Shown: positions 9,106 to 18,557, counted from the first letter of the stretch. The stretch is 64,000 nt of DNA from Spartobacteria bacterium (GCA_003169695.1 PNAS01000034.1:96202-160201); one strand, 5' to 3'. Numbers and translations are program-made. The notes: generated by a model not told the origin, from the sequence alone.

Positions 9106-9121
9106 GTCACAGAAACGTCAC
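9106..9121 (+). promoter_or_regulatory. Candidate Pho box upstream of pstC1
   Basis: GTCAC occurs at 9106-9110 and 9117-9121, a direct repeat with exactly the 11-bp period of the E. coli Pho box (TGTCA repeats). It lies 22 bp before the annotated pstC ATG, so the real transcript start or translation start may be slightly downstream. It suggests that pstCAB-phoU has its own PhoB-dependent promoter separate from phoBR. Confidence 0.55.
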
Positions 9122-9142
9122 ACAAAAGGAATTGCCGGGCGG

Positions 9143-10762
9143 ATGACGTTTCCGCGAATGTTGCCTCCCATGGAAGGCGTTGCCGATCCCCGCACACTCA
9201 TCCCGGCGCGCACCTCATCGCGGCGGGCGCAAGCGGCGCTCGAGCAAGGCATCAAAGCGTTCTTTGGCGGCAATGCGCTTGTCGCCGTCATCGTGCTCGC
9301 GTTGATCACGATTTTCCTTTTCCGTGAAGGTTTCGGATTCTTCGGTCAAAACCTGGCAAACCTTCGCCTCTATCGGCAAGCCGGTCTCGAATACGTCGAT
9401 ATCATTCGCGGCGTTTCGGCAAAACATGAGGCACTCTCGCGCAGTCTGAGCGAGATCCGGCTGCGCGAAGTGCGAACCATGGAAAAACGAAATGCGCCAG
9501 TCGAAGAGATCAACGCCGCGCTTGCGCCCTTCGATCAATTCGCGACCGCTTTCAGCGATACGGCCGAGAATCTGCACGGCATCGTCTCCGACTTGACCGA
9601 TCAGGCGAGCGCGTTGAAGGAAGCACTTTTCGCGCGCGCCGAATTATTGGCACAACGCAATCAACTGGAACACAGCGCCGCCCAGGCCGCCGCGGCAAAA
9701 ATCATCGTTCCCGAAGTCGATCGCACCGCCGCTCTGGCGAGCCTGCGGGAAGGCTCTGCGAATTTTGAGTCCGTCAGCGCCGAGATGACGGCGCAGCTTT
9801 ACAGTCTCCTGGCACAGGCCCCGCCGTTGCCGGACCCCGCGGCGCAGAAAGCCTTCGAACAATGGAAAACGCGGACGCGCGAATACCTCGCCGGATTGCC
9901 GGCGGCTTCGGAAAAACTGCGGACCTGGTCGCCCGACGCGCCGATCCCGTGGTATCGCTCGATCAGTTCTTTTCTTTTTGGTCGTGAATGGGTGACGGCA
10001 AGTTTCTGGCAGGATTGGTACGGGATTATTCCTTTGCTGGTGGGATCGATTCTCGTCTCAATCGTCGCGTTGATCATCGCGGTGCCGCTCGGAGTCGCCT
10101 CGGCGGTCTACGTGAGTGAAATCGCGTCGAGTCACGAGAAAAGGCTGATCAAGCCATACATCGAATTCATTTCCGCCATCCCGTCGGTGGTCCTCGGCTT
10201 TTTTGGAATCGCGGTCGTCGGGCAAGCGGTGCGGACCGCGTCGCAATCCTCGTTTTTCAAGTGGGTCTCATTTTTTCCAATCAGCGAGCGGCTGAATATT
10301 TTTACCGCGGGTTGTCTGCTCGCCCTCATGGCGGTGCCGACGATTTTCACCCTTTCGGAAGATGCCCTGCGCAATGTCCCACGCGGGTTCAAGGAGGCCT
10401 CCTACGCCTTGGGCGCGAACCGGCTGCAAACGATCGGGCGCGTTCTCGTGCCCGCTTCGTTGTCCGGCATCGTCTCGGCGGTGCTTCTCGGGCTGGGCCG
10501 CGTCATCGGCGAAACCATGGTCGTCCTGCTCTGCGCCGGAAACCGGATCGCGATTCCGGATTTCACTCAAGGGCTAGGCTCGATCTTTCAGCCCGTGCAC
10601 ACGATGACCGGAATTATCGCGCAGGAAATGGGCGAGGTAGTGCGGGGGAGTACGCATTACCGCGCGCTTTTTATGGTGGGCCTTGTGCTCTTCACCATCA
10701 CGCTCGGGATCAATTACCTCGCGCAAAAATTTGTCACCCGTTACCGGATGAGCATCGGATGA
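9143..10762 (+). CDS. pstC: Phosphate ABC permease PstC with large extracytoplasmic insertion
   Basis: At 539 residues this is far longer than a typical PstC of about 300-330. TM1 (residues about 43-65, [16 protein letters not shown]) is followed by some 200 residues of mainly helical sequence ([19 protein letters not shown]... [20 protein letters not shown]) before the permease core begins at [24 protein letters not shown]. The EAA-type loop is [23 protein letters not shown], and LGRVIGETM is the usual PstC signature. PstC pairs with PstA to form the phosphate channel in the inner membrane. A start at the internal ATG 9170 is equally possible. pstA begins 1 bp after its stop. Confidence 0.9.
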   Translation: MTFPRMLPPMEGVADPRTLIPARTSSRRAQAALEQGIKAFFGGNALVAVIVLALITIFLFREGFGFFGQNLANLRLYRQAGLEYVDIIRGVSAKHEALSRSLSEIRLREVRTMEKRNAPVEEINAALAPFDQFATAFSDTAENLHGIVSDLTDQASALKEALFARAELLAQRNQLEHSAAQAAAAKIIVPEVDRTAALASLREGSANFESVSAEMTAQLYSLLAQAPPLPDPAAQKAFEQWKTRTREYLAGLPAASEKLRTWSPDAPIPWYRSISSFLFGREWVTASFWQDWYGIIPLLVGSILVSIVALIIAVPLGVASAVYVSEIASSHEKRLIKPYIEFISAIPSVVLGFFGIAVVGQAVRTASQSSFFKWVSFFPISERLNIFTAGCLLALMAVPTIFTLSEDALRNVPRGFKEASYALGANRLQTIGRVLVPASLSGIVSAVLLGLGRVIGETMVVLLCAGNRIAIPDFTQGLGSIFQPVHTMTGIIAQEMGEVVRGSTHYRALFMVGLVLFTITLGINYLAQKFVTRYRMSIG

Positions 10763-10763
10763 C

Positions 10764-11789
10764 ATGATCGCCATTGCTTCCAACTCTCGCCGGGTCCGCC
10801 GAATCGAGGGCGTCATTTTCTGGCTCCTCCGTCTGGCGACCTATTTCATCCTCGCCTGCGCGACCTACATCTTTCTCGACATCGGCATCAAAGGGAGCCG
10901 GACCGTTTTCACTTCCACGCCACCCTTCATCAACCTCCCGTTTCTGACCGAGCCGCCCCAAACGCTTTACGTCTTCGCCTACGAAGGAAAGAAGATGACG
11001 CTGAGCGACCGGCAATTCCGTCAGTGGAAAGTCGAGCACGCCGGAACTGAGGTGGAAGCGTCCAGCATCGCGTATTCCGCGGGCGGGATCTGGCCCTGCA
11101 TCGTCGGGACGGCGCTGCTCGTGATCGGATCGATGGCGCTCGCGCTCGGCATTGGGATCAGCAGCGCGATCTACCTGAGCGAATACAGCCGGAATGGCCG
11201 CTTGATTCGCCTCGTGCGCATCGCGATTCTTAATCTCGCGGGCGTACCCTCGATTGTCTTTGGGCTCTTCGGTTTCGGATTGTTCGTGATCTTCTTTGGC
11301 TGGAACGTCTCGCTCATCGCGGGCTGGTTCACGCTCGGATTGATGGTGCTGCCGGCGATCATCACCGCGAGCGAAGAATCATTGCGCGCCGTGCCCCAGG
11401 GATTGCGTGAGGGATCACTCGCCTTGGGCGCGAGCAAATGGCAGACGATCCGCAAGAACGTCCTGCCGTACGCGATGCCCGGAATTCTGACCTCGTCCAT
11501 TCTTGGCATCGCGCGCGTCGCGGGCGAGACCGCGCCGATCATGTTCACCGCGGCCTACGCCATGAAAGATGAAATGCCGTGGCAGGTCGCCCACTGGACC
11601 GATTTCTTTTTCCAGGGAGTGATGGCGCTGCCCTATCACATTTATGTTGTCAGTTCGAAGATCCCGCAGAACGAGTACACCGAGCGCGTCCAATATGGCA
11701 GCGCGTTTGTCTTCCTTTTCCTCGTGATGCTGATTGCACTCACGTCGATTGTCTTGCGAGAACGAAGCCGGAGCCGTCTATCATGGTAA
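10764..11789 (+). CDS. pstA: Phosphate ABC permease PstA
   Basis: This 341-residue permease has TM1 ([20 protein letters not shown]), then about 75 extracytoplasmic residues that include [17 protein letters not shown], then the BPD_transp_1 core with [20 protein letters not shown] as the coupling loop and [15 protein letters not shown] as the PstA signature. The extra segment after TM1 matches in position the larger insertion in the partner PstC. The start is 1 bp after pstC and the stop overlaps pstB by 7 bp, indicating translational coupling. Confidence 0.92.
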   Translation: MIAIASNSRRVRRIEGVIFWLLRLATYFILACATYIFLDIGIKGSRTVFTSTPPFINLPFLTEPPQTLYVFAYEGKKMTLSDRQFRQWKVEHAGTEVEASSIAYSAGGIWPCIVGTALLVIGSMALALGIGISSAIYLSEYSRNGRLIRLVRIAILNLAGVPSIVFGLFGFGLFVIFFGWNVSLIAGWFTLGLMVLPAIITASEESLRAVPQGLREGSLALGASKWQTIRKNVLPYAMPGILTSSILGIARVAGETAPIMFTAAYAMKDEMPWQVAHWTDFFFQGVMALPYHIYVVSSKIPQNEYTERVQYGSAFVFLFLVMLIALTSIVLRERSRSRLSW

Positions 11790-12622
11790 GCGTTGCCGAA
11801 ATGCCCGAAATAACCTCACCGATCATCGTCAACCAGCCAGAGCCGATTCCGAAATCGGAGATCGAGCGCGGCATGATCGAGATCGAGCAGCTCGATTTCA
11901 AGTACGGCGCGCATCAGGTCCTGCACGACGTTACTTTGAGCATTCCCGCGCGAGCGGTCACCGCTTTCATCGGACCTTCAGGATGCGGAAAAACCACGCT
12001 GCTGCGTTGCCTTAATCGCATGAACGATCTCATTGATAGCGCGCACATCACGCGAGGCTCGATCCGGATCGAAGGCATCGACATCAACGCGCCCGGCGTG
12101 GACGTCGTCGATCTCCGGCGGCGAGTCGGCATGGTCTTTCAGAAATCGAATCCATTTCCGAAATCGATTTTCGACAACGTCGCCTACGGCTTGCGCATCG
12201 CCGGAGTCACGAAGCGAACGCTGATCGACGAGGCGGTCGAGAAAAGTCTGCGTTCCTCGGCGCTCTGGGAAGAAGTGAAAGATCGGCTGCACGTGAGCGG
12301 CTACGGACTTTCGGGCGGCCAGCAGCAGCGTCTTTGCATCGCGCGCGCCCTGGCGGTCGAACCGGAGATCGTACTGATGGACGAACCGTGTTCCGCGCTC
12401 GATCCGATCGCGACGGCGAAGGTTGAGGAATTGATCCGTCAACTCAAGGAGCAATACACTATTGTGATCGTGACCCACAACATGCAGCAGGCTGGCCGCT
12501 GTTCCGATCACACTGCCTTCTTCTATCTTGGGCGCCTGATCGAGTTCGACGGCACCGCGAAAATATTTTCGAATCCTGCCCAGCGGCAAACGGAGGAATA
12601 CATCACCGGCCGTTTCGGTTGA
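11783..12622 (+). CDS. pstB: Phosphate ABC transporter ATPase PstB
   Basis: The 279-residue ATPase powers phosphate import. Walker A is GPSGCGKTT, the Q-loop lies in [14 protein letters not shown], the signature is [16 protein letters not shown], Walker B is EIVLMDEP and the switch His is in [11 protein letters not shown]. The sequence ends ITGRFG as PstB proteins usually do. The ATG at 11783 overlaps the end of pstA by 7 bp. phoU follows after 16 bp. Confidence 0.95.
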   Translation: MVSVAEMPEITSPIIVNQPEPIPKSEIERGMIEIEQLDFKYGAHQVLHDVTLSIPARAVTAFIGPSGCGKTTLLRCLNRMNDLIDSAHITRGSIRIEGIDINAPGVDVVDLRRRVGMVFQKSNPFPKSIFDNVAYGLRIAGVTKRTLIDEAVEKSLRSSALWEEVKDRLHVSGYGLSGGQQQRLCIARALAVEPEIVLMDEPCSALDPIATAKVEELIRQLKEQYTIVIVTHNMQQAGRCSDHTAFFYLGRLIEFDGTAKIFSNPAQRQTEEYITGRFG

Positions 12623-12638
12623 TGGATTGGAGCATTCC

Positions 12639-13331
12639 ATGATCGCACCCAGACACATTCTTGGAACTTTCGACGAAGCGCTGGCTACGCTGCGCAACAA
12701 CGTCCTCATGATGTCGAGCCTGACCGAACGCAGCCTCGACCGCGCGATCACCGGCTTGCTCCAGCGGGACGACGAGATCTGCGCGATCGCGATCGCCGAC
12801 GACGAGGAAATCGATCAACTCGAAAAGCAGGTCGACAAGGACGGCATCGATCTGCTGCTGCGTTTTCAACCGGTTGCGTCCGATCTGCGTCGCGTGGTTT
12901 CAGCAATGAAGCTCTCATCCAATCTCGAGCGCATGGCGGACCAGGGGACGAACATCGCGCGACGGGCGCGCAAACTGAATCAACATCCGGCGTTGCCCGA
13001 AACGGAATTGATCACGCCGATGTACACCCACGCGATGGCGATGTTTAAGGATTCCATCGATGCCTACGTGCGCGAGGACGTCCAGCTCGCTCGCGCGGTC
13101 GTTCCACGAGACCAGGCCCTAGATGAGATGAATGCATCGGCCGGCCGGCATCTCATCGAACGGATGGCGGAAGATCCTGCCCAACTGCGCGGCTACCTGA
13201 ACCTGATATTTATTTCGCGCTGCCTCGAACGCGTCGGCGATCACGCCACCAACATGGCGGAAGATGCCGTTTACGCGGCGGCGGCCGAGGACATTCGGCA
13301 TCAGCATTTGCCCGCCGTAGCAAACGAATAG
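12639..13331 (+). CDS. phoU: Phosphate signalling protein PhoU
   Basis: The protein has the two PhoU three-helix repeats with the metal-binding motif in each (MKLSSNLERMADQGTNIARR and IFISRCLERVGDHATNMAED). PhoU connects Pst activity with PhoR and prevents kinase activity when phosphate is plentiful. The ATG at 12639 has GGAG upstream at 12629-12632; a TTG at 12627 would add four residues. A second PhoU at about 38 kb shares the same motifs and belongs to the other pst operon. Confidence 0.93.
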   Translation: MIAPRHILGTFDEALATLRNNVLMMSSLTERSLDRAITGLLQRDDEICAIAIADDEEIDQLEKQVDKDGIDLLLRFQPVASDLRRVVSAMKLSSNLERMADQGTNIARRARKLNQHPALPETELITPMYTHAMAMFKDSIDAYVREDVQLARAVVPRDQALDEMNASAGRHLIERMAEDPAQLRGYLNLIFISRCLERVGDHATNMAEDAVYAAAAEDIRHQHLPAVANE

Positions 13332-13370
13332 AGGCAGACTGACGTCGCTGGATGGGGAAAGACGCGCTAG

Positions 13371-14303
13371 TTAATTCAAGAGCGCGACAGTCCGGTTCCT
13401 GGTCGAGGGACAACGAAGCTTCGTCAGCTCCCACTCGGAAAAATATTGGGAAATCCGCCGGGCAAATTGTGGGGGGCGCTCCGCGTAGAACCGCTCACCG
13501 AGCGCGATGGCCGTGTGCTCGAGTTCCTTCTCCCTGGAATCGACGAGCGCATTGAGAATGCGGTCTCCCTGTTTGCGGACGGATCCAATCGAGGAGAGGC
13601 GTTCGGCCACAAAGGCGAGGTCGTGGACCTGACCAAGATACTGGCCGATCGCTTTCAGTTCGTCGTTCAGTTCCCCAAAGACAGCAGGCGCCAATGGCCG
13701 CAAGATCCGGAGCTGGCACTCAAGCTCCTTCGCCCGCTTTCGAAATGTGTGAAGATTTTTCGTGCTCGTTTTTTCGATCGCGGCCTTGAGAGCGTTGCGG
13801 CCCCGCTTGTAAGTCTTCTGTACGCATTTGCGCATTTGCTTGCCGCACAGATCGTCCAACGGCCAGGACCGGATACGATCCAGGGTCTGGGTCAGCCTTT
13901 GTTTCGCTTCCTCGGGCCATTCCGAAAACGCCGCCAGAAAACTATCCAGCTCGAAGGCGAGAAGTTCCTCGGTCTCTCGAAAGCTGCGTTTCTTGCCCCG
14001 CGCGAATTCGCGGAGCTGCCGCACCGTCTGCAGACGAACCTCGGCATCGCGTACTTCGGAAATGAGCTGCCCGACTTTACGCAAACACCGGTCCTCGCGT
14101 TTCCAAACGTCAGGATCAATTTCGCCGGCGGCCAGGCGGAGCGCGGACCGCGCCTTCTTCAGATGCTTGCGGGTTTCGTGAACGGGCGAGCCTTTCCCGT
14201 TTTGTTCGGCGCTGCTCGCACGGATCGCGCCTTCTATCTGGTGGCAGACAATTCTCTGAATGCCATCTCCGACCGTTTCATCCTGCCGCAACTCGTAGCT
14301 CAT
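13371..14303 (-). CDS. CHAD domain protein
   Basis: This 310-residue all-helical protein shows the CHAD (conserved histidine alpha-helical domain) pattern: VHETRKHLKKARSALRL near the N-terminus, EVRDAEVRLQTVRQL, and the second repeat LHTFRKRAKELECQLRIL followed by GQYLGQVHDLAFVAERL. CHAD domains bind polyphosphate through conserved His, Arg and Lys residues. It follows the CYTH gene by 14 bp on the same strand. Placement between phoU and pstS suggests a role in polyphosphate handling under phosphate control. The 3' end converges on phoU with a 40-bp gap. Confidence 0.88.
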   Translation of the reverse strand: MSYELRQDETVGDGIQRIVCHQIEGAIRASSAEQNGKGSPVHETRKHLKKARSALRLAAGEIDPDVWKREDRCLRKVGQLISEVRDAEVRLQTVRQLREFARGKKRSFRETEELLAFELDSFLAAFSEWPEEAKQRLTQTLDRIRSWPLDDLCGKQMRKCVQKTYKRGRNALKAAIEKTSTKNLHTFRKRAKELECQLRILRPLAPAVFGELNDELKAIGQYLGQVHDLAFVAERLSSIGSVRKQGDRILNALVDSREKELEHTAIALGERFYAERPPQFARRISQYFSEWELTKLRCPSTRNRTVALLN

Positions 14304-14317
14304 AATTCCCGGCCGCG

Positions 14318-14830
14318 TCAGTGGAGGGCGAGCGCGACGTTACTGTATTTCGGCTTGCCGGTGACATCACGGCCAATCCAATCCGGCGGCTCGAAGGCCG
14401 CGCAGCTTCGTTGGCTATCGAATTCGACTTCGGCCACAACGAGGCCATCGTGCCGGCCGCGATAAATATCGATCTCGATCGTGTGTGTTTTCCAAGGCAC
14501 ATCGTAGCGGACCTTGGTCAATCTGCGACCGACCGTGGCTGGCCAGAGCGCATTAAATTGCTCCACGCTCAACCGAATCTCTCGCTCTTCGCGCGTGCCT
14601 TTCGTCCCTTGCTTGAAGGTGAGCGAGCGGACAGCGCCTTTCTTGCGCAGACGAACCTGAAGGCCGCCGCGTCCCACGGCGAGATAGCCCTGTTCGATGG
14701 TGTCGTGCGGAAAGTTTTTTAGGCCCGACGGAAACCGTTTCAGCAGGAATTTACGCTCGATCTCCCGTGCAGATGGCTTTTTCGACCCACGCATATTCGC
14801 CAACTTTATTTTGGTGAACGGAAAAAACAT
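14318..14830 (-). CDS. CYTH domain triphosphatase-like protein
   Basis: The signature EIERKFLLKRFP of the CYTH superfamily appears about residue 25, followed by IEQGYLAVGRGGLQVRLRKKG, SLTFKQGTKGTREEREI and VEVEFDSQ-type strands, as in inorganic triphosphatases and adenylate cyclase class IV. Many bacterial members hydrolyse tripolyphosphate or bind polyphosphate. The start at 14830 is chosen for the A/G-rich sequence before it; 14794 (MRGSKKPSAREIERK) is an equally reasonable start. Together with the CHAD gene it reproduces, as two proteins, the CYTH-CHAD fusion found in other bacteria. Confidence 0.85.
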   Translation of the reverse strand: MFFPFTKIKLANMRGSKKPSAREIERKFLLKRFPSGLKNFPHDTIEQGYLAVGRGGLQVRLRKKGAVRSLTFKQGTKGTREEREIRLSVEQFNALWPATVGRRLTKVRYDVPWKTHTIEIDIYRGRHDGLVVAEVEFDSQRSCAAFEPPDWIGRDVTGKPKYSNVALALH

Positions 14831-14902
14831 TGCGAGATCTTCTTTTTGTTTCGGATCATCTCCGGGACCCGTCAAAATCTTTCGTGTTACAATTTCATGG
14901 CA

Positions 14903-14991
14903 GGTGGATCGTGCGCTCCGCGCGCGATGCCAAAAAGTCTCCGGCGGGGCCGCACAATAGAAACATCGCGCGATGGAGGGCGCGATCCACC
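14903..14991. repeat. Imperfect inverted repeat with 55-bp spacer
   Basis: The 17-base arms at 14903-14919 (GGTGGATCGTGCGCTCC) and 14975-14991 (GGAGGGCGCGATCCACC) pair at 15 of 17 positions. The interior has no open frame of interest. This may be a small non-autonomous element or REP pair upstream of the CYTH gene. Confidence 0.45.
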
Positions 14992-15041
14992 GTTGCGAGT
15001 CGCAAGAGCAGGCAGCGCAGATCGGCGACACGCAAGGTTCT

Positions 15042-15254
15042 TTATCCGGGCAAGGCGGTCCAAGCCTCGACCAGCGCAAAAACCGGCCAGGCGGATATCA
15101 ATATGATGACGCCGAAGAGAAATAATTCGGCGCAGAAACCTTGGTGCGTTTCCTCCCTCAAGAATTCTCGGCTAATGTCCCGGAAGGATGGACGCCCCTC
15201 TGAGGGAGAGATACGATTCGGTGAACCTTCATCGCCGGGACGTTCCCCTATCAT
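15042..15254 (-). CDS. Possible small membrane protein, 70 aa
   Basis: The frame from ATG 15254 gives a hydrophilic, acidic and basic N-terminal half (GRPSFRDISREFLREETHQG) followed by one strongly hydrophobic helix (AELFLFGVIILISAWPVFAL) and a short tail. Sequence of this kind is unlikely by chance, but no homologous family is recognised and the ribosome site is weak. It lies on the minus strand upstream of the CYTH gene, with about 210 bp containing an inverted repeat in between. Confidence 0.4.
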   Translation of the reverse strand: MIGERPGDEGSPNRISPSEGRPSFRDISREFLREETHQGFCAELFLFGVIILISAWPVFALVEAWTALPG

Positions 15255-15459
15255 CGGCTGAAAATTGTAGTCGAGCCGAGGGGAGGGCAGCTTGCGTCGA
15301 AGACTCACCCGGTCCTGCCGGCAGCTTGTCGGAAGAGTGCTGATTCTAGGCGTTGGTTTCATGATTTGATTGCGGCGTGCTTTGGTTTTTAAGGAATTTT
15401 TCTGCCTGTCTGATAACGCACCCGAAGAGTTCAGTCAGGTTACGAAACGTGAAGATTCG

Positions 15460-15475
15460 GTGACACGAGCGTGAC
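15460..15475 (-). promoter_or_regulatory. Candidate Pho box, reverse orientation
   Basis: GTGAC at 15460-15464 and at 15471-15475 is a direct repeat with an 11-bp period; read on the minus strand the half-sites are GTCAC. It is about 170 bp upstream of pstS1 and could serve either pstS1 or the small minus-strand frame at 15254. Confidence 0.4.
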
Positions 15476-15564
15476 ACAGTCCCGCACTCGTTAGGCCGGA
15501 ATCTCTGCTCGCCGCCACCCGCTCCAATCCGGCGGAAACGCCAGCCCATCCGGGCAGACGATTC

Positions 15565-15591
15565 GTCACGCGATTGTCACTTGGCCGTCGC
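15565..15591 (+). promoter_or_regulatory. Candidate Pho box upstream of pstS1, three half-sites
   Basis: GTCAC at 15565, GTCAC at 15576 and GTCGC at 15587 follow each other with an exact 11-bp period, 52 to 78 bp before the pstS ATG. This is the best plus-strand match in the window to the TGTCA direct-repeat architecture bound by PhoB. Confidence 0.6.
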
Positions 15592-15642
15592 CGCAATGTG
15601 ACGGATGGGATATGGAGAAAAACCATTCGGAATCCATCTCAT

Positions 15643-16461
15643 ATGAAAACGATATTCGTCACTCTCCTGTCCGCCTTCGGGCTCATCTTCACTTCCACCG
15701 CAGTGCACGCGGACCGTCTGGTCATCAAAGGATCGGACACTTTGGGCGCGAAATTGGTGCCGCAATTAGCTGAGCAATTCAAAACACAAAGCCCCGACGC
15801 GACATTCGATATCGCGGCGGAAGGCTCGACCACCGGATTCGCGGCCCTGATTGATGGCACTGCGCAGATTGGGATGGCTAGCCGCCCGGCAAAGCCGGCG
15901 GAGATCGCCGCGGCGAATGCGAAAGGCGTCGCACTGAAGGAGACGATCGTGGCCTATGACGGCGTGGCTGTGATTGTGAATGCCGCGAACCCAATCAAGA
16001 GCCTGACGAAGAAACAGGTCGAACAAATCTTCACCGGCGAAGTGTCTGATTGGAGCGGCGTCGGTGGTTCCGGGGGCGCGATCTCGATCTATACGCGTAA
16101 CACTTCTTCGGGGACTTATTCGGAGTTCAAGGAGCTCGCGATGAAGAAGCGGGATTATGCTCCCGCCGCGCAAAAGATGGCGGGCAACGAACAGATCGCG
16201 GCCGAAGTAGGAAAAAACGCGAACGGCGTTGGTTACGTTGGCCTCGCTTACGTCAAGGCCGAGGGAATCAAAGTCGTCCCGATTGATGGCCAAGTGCCGT
16301 CAGTCGAGAGCGTGCAAAAGAAAACTTATCCGTACGCACGGCCAACGTTTTTCTATACAAACGGCGAACCGACGGGCCTGGCGAAGGCATTCGTTGAATT
16401 CACGCTCAGCGCGGCTGGTCAGAAGATTGTGGCCGGCGCAGGCTTCGTCCCAATTCAGTGA
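15643..16461 (+). CDS. pstS: Phosphate-binding protein PstS (short type)
   Basis: The periplasmic receptor for the Pst importer. A signal peptide ([23 protein letters not shown]) is followed by the PBP-like fold: [59 protein letters not shown] (Ser/Thr phosphate loop) and [10 protein letters not shown]. At 272 residues it is the short SphX/PstS type, unlike the longer PstS at 41-42 kb. Pst permease genes lie upstream across the CYTH-CHAD insertion. Its 3' end overlaps the end of arsC on the other strand by 56 bp. Confidence 0.9.
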   Translation: MKTIFVTLLSAFGLIFTSTAVHADRLVIKGSDTLGAKLVPQLAEQFKTQSPDATFDIAAEGSTTGFAALIDGTAQIGMASRPAKPAEIAAANAKGVALKETIVAYDGVAVIVNAANPIKSLTKKQVEQIFTGEVSDWSGVGGSGGAISIYTRNTSSGTYSEFKELAMKKRDYAPAAQKMAGNEQIAAEVGKNANGVGYVGLAYVKAEGIKVVPIDGQVPSVESVQKKTYPYARPTFFYTNGEPTGLAKAFVEFTLSAAGQKIVAGAGFVPIQ

Positions 16462-16894
16462 GCCGGGTACAATTCTCCGCGCAGAATTGCTCGACGCGCG
16501 CCTGAATCGCGTTGCGGATCTGCCGGATTTTCTCCAGCTTTTCCTCGCGCGTGCCCTCCACTCTTGAAGGGTCGGGGAAAGGCCAATGCAAACGCTGGGT
16601 GGGTCCGGGGAAAATCGGGCAACCGCTCGCCTCAGCCTCGCTGCAAACGGTGACGACGTAGGCAAAAAGCTGGCCCGATTTGAAAATATCGAAGACGGCC
16701 TGTGTCTTGTTTTTGGAAATGTCGAAGCCGGCTTCGCGCATCACTTCCACCACGAGCGGATTCAGCGTTCCAGGTTCCAGGCCGGCGCTCTGCGCTTCGA
16801 ACTCAGCGCCGCAGATATCGTTCAGGAACGCTTCGGCCATTTGGCTGCGCGCGCTGTTGTGGACACAGATAAAGAGGATTTTTGGGTTGCTCAT
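16406..16894 (-). CDS. arsC: Arsenate reductase, low-molecular-weight phosphatase type
   Basis: The P-loop [14 protein letters not shown] (CX5R) begins at about residue 10, and the redox pair Cys expected for thioredoxin-linked ArsC appears in [18 protein letters not shown]. The enzyme reduces arsenate to arsenite. The ATG at 16894 lies just beyond the stop of the aqpS-like gene, giving tight coupling. The last 20 residues ([15 protein letters not shown]) run past the family core and overlap the 3' end of pstS on the other strand. No ArsR regulator or ArsB pump is nearby, so arsenite would leave through the adjacent channel. Confidence 0.92.
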   Translation of the reverse strand: MSNPKILFICVHNSARSQMAEAFLNDICGAEFEAQSAGLEPGTLNPLVVEVMREAGFDISKNKTQAVFDIFKSGQLFAYVVTVCSEAEASGCPIFPGPTQRLHWPFPDPSRVEGTREEKLEKIRQIRNAIQARVEQFCAENCTRLTELGRSLRRPQSSDQPR

Positions 16895-16896
16895 AT

Positions 16897-17604
16897 TCAC
16901 ATTTCATCGCTTCCGTTCTGATCACGTGCGTCCGGCACGGAAGACGCCAGTCCGCAGCATGCTTCTTCCCGGCAAATCAGCCGGCAAACCGGGACTGCGA
17001 TCAACGCGCCAAGGACTGGCGCTACCAGGTAAATCCAAAGATTTTGGAAGTGCATCGAGACCAGCGCAGGTGCGAACGAGCGGGCAGGATTCATCGACGC
17101 GCCGCAAATCGGCCCGGCAAACATTGCTTCCAACCCGATGACCGATCCGACGGCGATGCCGGCCGTGATCCCTTTCTCCTTCGCGCCGGTCGAGACACTC
17201 AGGATGACCCACATCAGAATGAAAGTGAGAACGGCTTCGAGGATGAACGATTGCATCACGCTTCCGGCAGGAAGTGTGATCCCCAACGTTTCGTTTTGAG
17301 GAAAAAGAAAACGCAAGAGCAGGCTCGCCGCAGTTGCGCCGAGGAACTGGCTCGCGATGTAACTAAGAACGGTCATCAACCCGCACCGTCTGGCCGCGAA
17401 AAATCCGATCGTGACCGCCGGATTCAAATGCGCCCCGGATACGTCGCCGACCGTGTAGATCATCGCGAGGACGACGAGTCCAAAAGTCAACGCGATACCT
17501 GCGTGTGTGACCGAGCCGCCGGTCACGTCGTTGATCACGATCGCGCCCGTGCCCGCGAAGACGAGAGCGAACGTTCCGAAAAATTCAGCAGCGAGCTTGT
17601 TCAC
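16897..17604 (-). CDS. aqpS: MIP-family channel, AqpS-like, probable arsenite efflux
   Basis: Six membrane segments with both half-helix motifs are present: [15 protein letters not shown] and [14 protein letters not shown], plus the [15 protein letters not shown] start of MIP proteins. The GTG at 17604 is chosen because the fold starts there and it follows the L,D-transpeptidase stop by 2 bp; a much longer open frame upstream overlaps that gene. In Sinorhizobium an aquaglyceroporin AqpS adjacent to arsC lets arsenite flow out; the same arrangement is seen here, so this role is inferred by context. Confidence 0.85.
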   Translation of the reverse strand: MNKLAAEFFGTFALVFAGTGAIVINDVTGGSVTHAGIALTFGLVVLAMIYTVGDVSGAHLNPAVTIGFFAARRCGLMTVLSYIASQFLGATAASLLLRFLFPQNETLGITLPAGSVMQSFILEAVLTFILMWVILSVSTGAKEKGITAGIAVGSVIGLEAMFAGPICGASMNPARSFAPALVSMHFQNLWIYLVAPVLGALIAVPVCRLICREEACCGLASSVPDARDQNGSDEM

Positions 17605-17606
17605 CG

Positions 17607-18209
17607 CTAATCCGCTCGCGCGAGAAGGCTGGGCTCTTCGGGCGGGAGAAAATCGTGGAGCGGTTTCGCGGAAATCCGGACGTGGGTTCCGATATGCACC
17701 AAATTGTATAGCACGATCACGTCCTTCGAGCGCATGCGAATGCAACCAAAGCTGGCACGGCGCCCGATGCACTGCTCTTCGGCGGTGCCATGAATGTAAA
17801 TGCAGCGGTCGCGCGTGTTCACCGTGGTGCCATCCATCCCCCGCAGCGAAATCACGCGCGAGACCATCGCGTCGCGACCAGGCGCATTGGCTCTTACGAT
17901 GTCGCCGGTCGCATTCCGGTTCTTGATCACCCCGCCGATGGGTAATCCATCGCCGACTTTCGCGCTCACGAATGTTTCGCCCAGCAGCGTGCGGTAACTG
18001 CCGAGCGCGTCGCCGGTGCCGAACTTCGAAGTCGAAACCGGGAATCGCTTTACGCCTTTCCCCCTCGCAATCAAGGCGAGTTCCTGGTCCGCGACGCTCA
18101 CCACAATTTCAGGCGCAAAACCAGCGGAGCGACAGTTCGTGGCCGCGCTCTTGCCACAGAAGAGCACGACCGCAAAGCCGGCGATAAAAAAGCCTTTCGG
18201 AGAAATCAC
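17607..18209 (-). CDS. L,D-transpeptidase (YkuD domain), exported
   Basis: A hydrophobic N-terminal helix (KGFFIAGFAVVLFCG) leads to a YkuD domain starting at IVVSVADQELALIARG and ending with the catalytic motif IYIHGTAEEQCIGRRASFGCIRM, in which the His and Cys of the HXX14-17[S/T]HGChN-type site are present (SFGCIRM replaces SHGC). These enzymes make 3-3 cross-links in peptidoglycan or attach lipoproteins to it in the periplasm. It is the third gene of the lpxH-like to arsC operon, 3 bp after the coiled-coil gene and 2 bp before aqpS. Confidence 0.87.
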   Translation of the reverse strand: MISPKGFFIAGFAVVLFCGKSAATNCRSAGFAPEIVVSVADQELALIARGKGVKRFPVSTSKFGTGDALGSYRTLLGETFVSAKVGDGLPIGGVIKNRNATGDIVRANAPGRDAMVSRVISLRGMDGTTVNTRDRCIYIHGTAEEQCIGRRASFGCIRMRSKDVIVLYNLVHIGTHVRISAKPLHDFLPPEEPSLLARAD

Positions 18210-18212
18210 TCT

Positions 18213-18557
18213 CTAACCTTGGGCCTTGTTCGGAACGAGAAGCTGAAGGTCCTCGATGAGGGAATCGATCTTGCGCAGATCTTTGCGCCGGCCCTTCTCT
18301 GGCTTCAACTTGCGTTTGCGCACGAGGATTGTCAGATCGCGAAGCTGATGCAACCGCTCGCGCGATAACTCTTCGGCGGGCTTGCTTGATTCGAGCGCCG
18401 CCCGGCTCTCGGCCAGACCAATCTCCAGGCGGGCGGCGTAGGCGCGGACCGTGGCCCGCAGATCGCGACGAAGTTTTTCCAATTCCGATTCCAGCAGTCT
18501 CGCCGGAGAGGTCTCCCTAGATTTGGCGCGTGCGCGCTTATATTTGATCGTTGTCAT
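18213..18557 (-). CDS. Small coiled-coil hypothetical protein
   Basis: This 114-residue protein is highly charged and predicted helical throughout, with heptad-like runs such as LESELEKLRRDLRATVRAYAARLE and LHQLRDLTILVRKRKLKPEKG. It has no membrane segment or signal. Its ATG overlaps the stop of the LpxH-like gene (ATGA) and the L,D-transpeptidase gene follows after 3 bp, so it is surely translated with its neighbours. No family is recognised. Confidence 0.75.
   Translation of the reverse strand: MTTIKYKRARAKSRETSPARLLESELEKLRRDLRATVRAYAARLEIGLAESRAALESSKPAEELSRERLHQLRDLTILVRKRKLKPEKGRRKDLRKIDSLIEDLQLLVPNKAQG

Larger units (their letters stand above)
15255..15642. other. Non-coding region before pstS1
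   Basis: No convincing gene is visible in this 390-bp stretch. It contains two groups of 11-bp-spaced GTCAC half-sites, one in each orientation (15460-15475 and 15565-15591), and the AT-richer segment around 15360-15410, which could hold a promoter. It probably serves as the control region for pstS1. Confidence 0.5.

Noticed and set aside
13446-14465. Plus-strand frame of 339 codons opposite CHAD
   Set aside because: Antisense of a clear CHAD protein; no start context and no domain.
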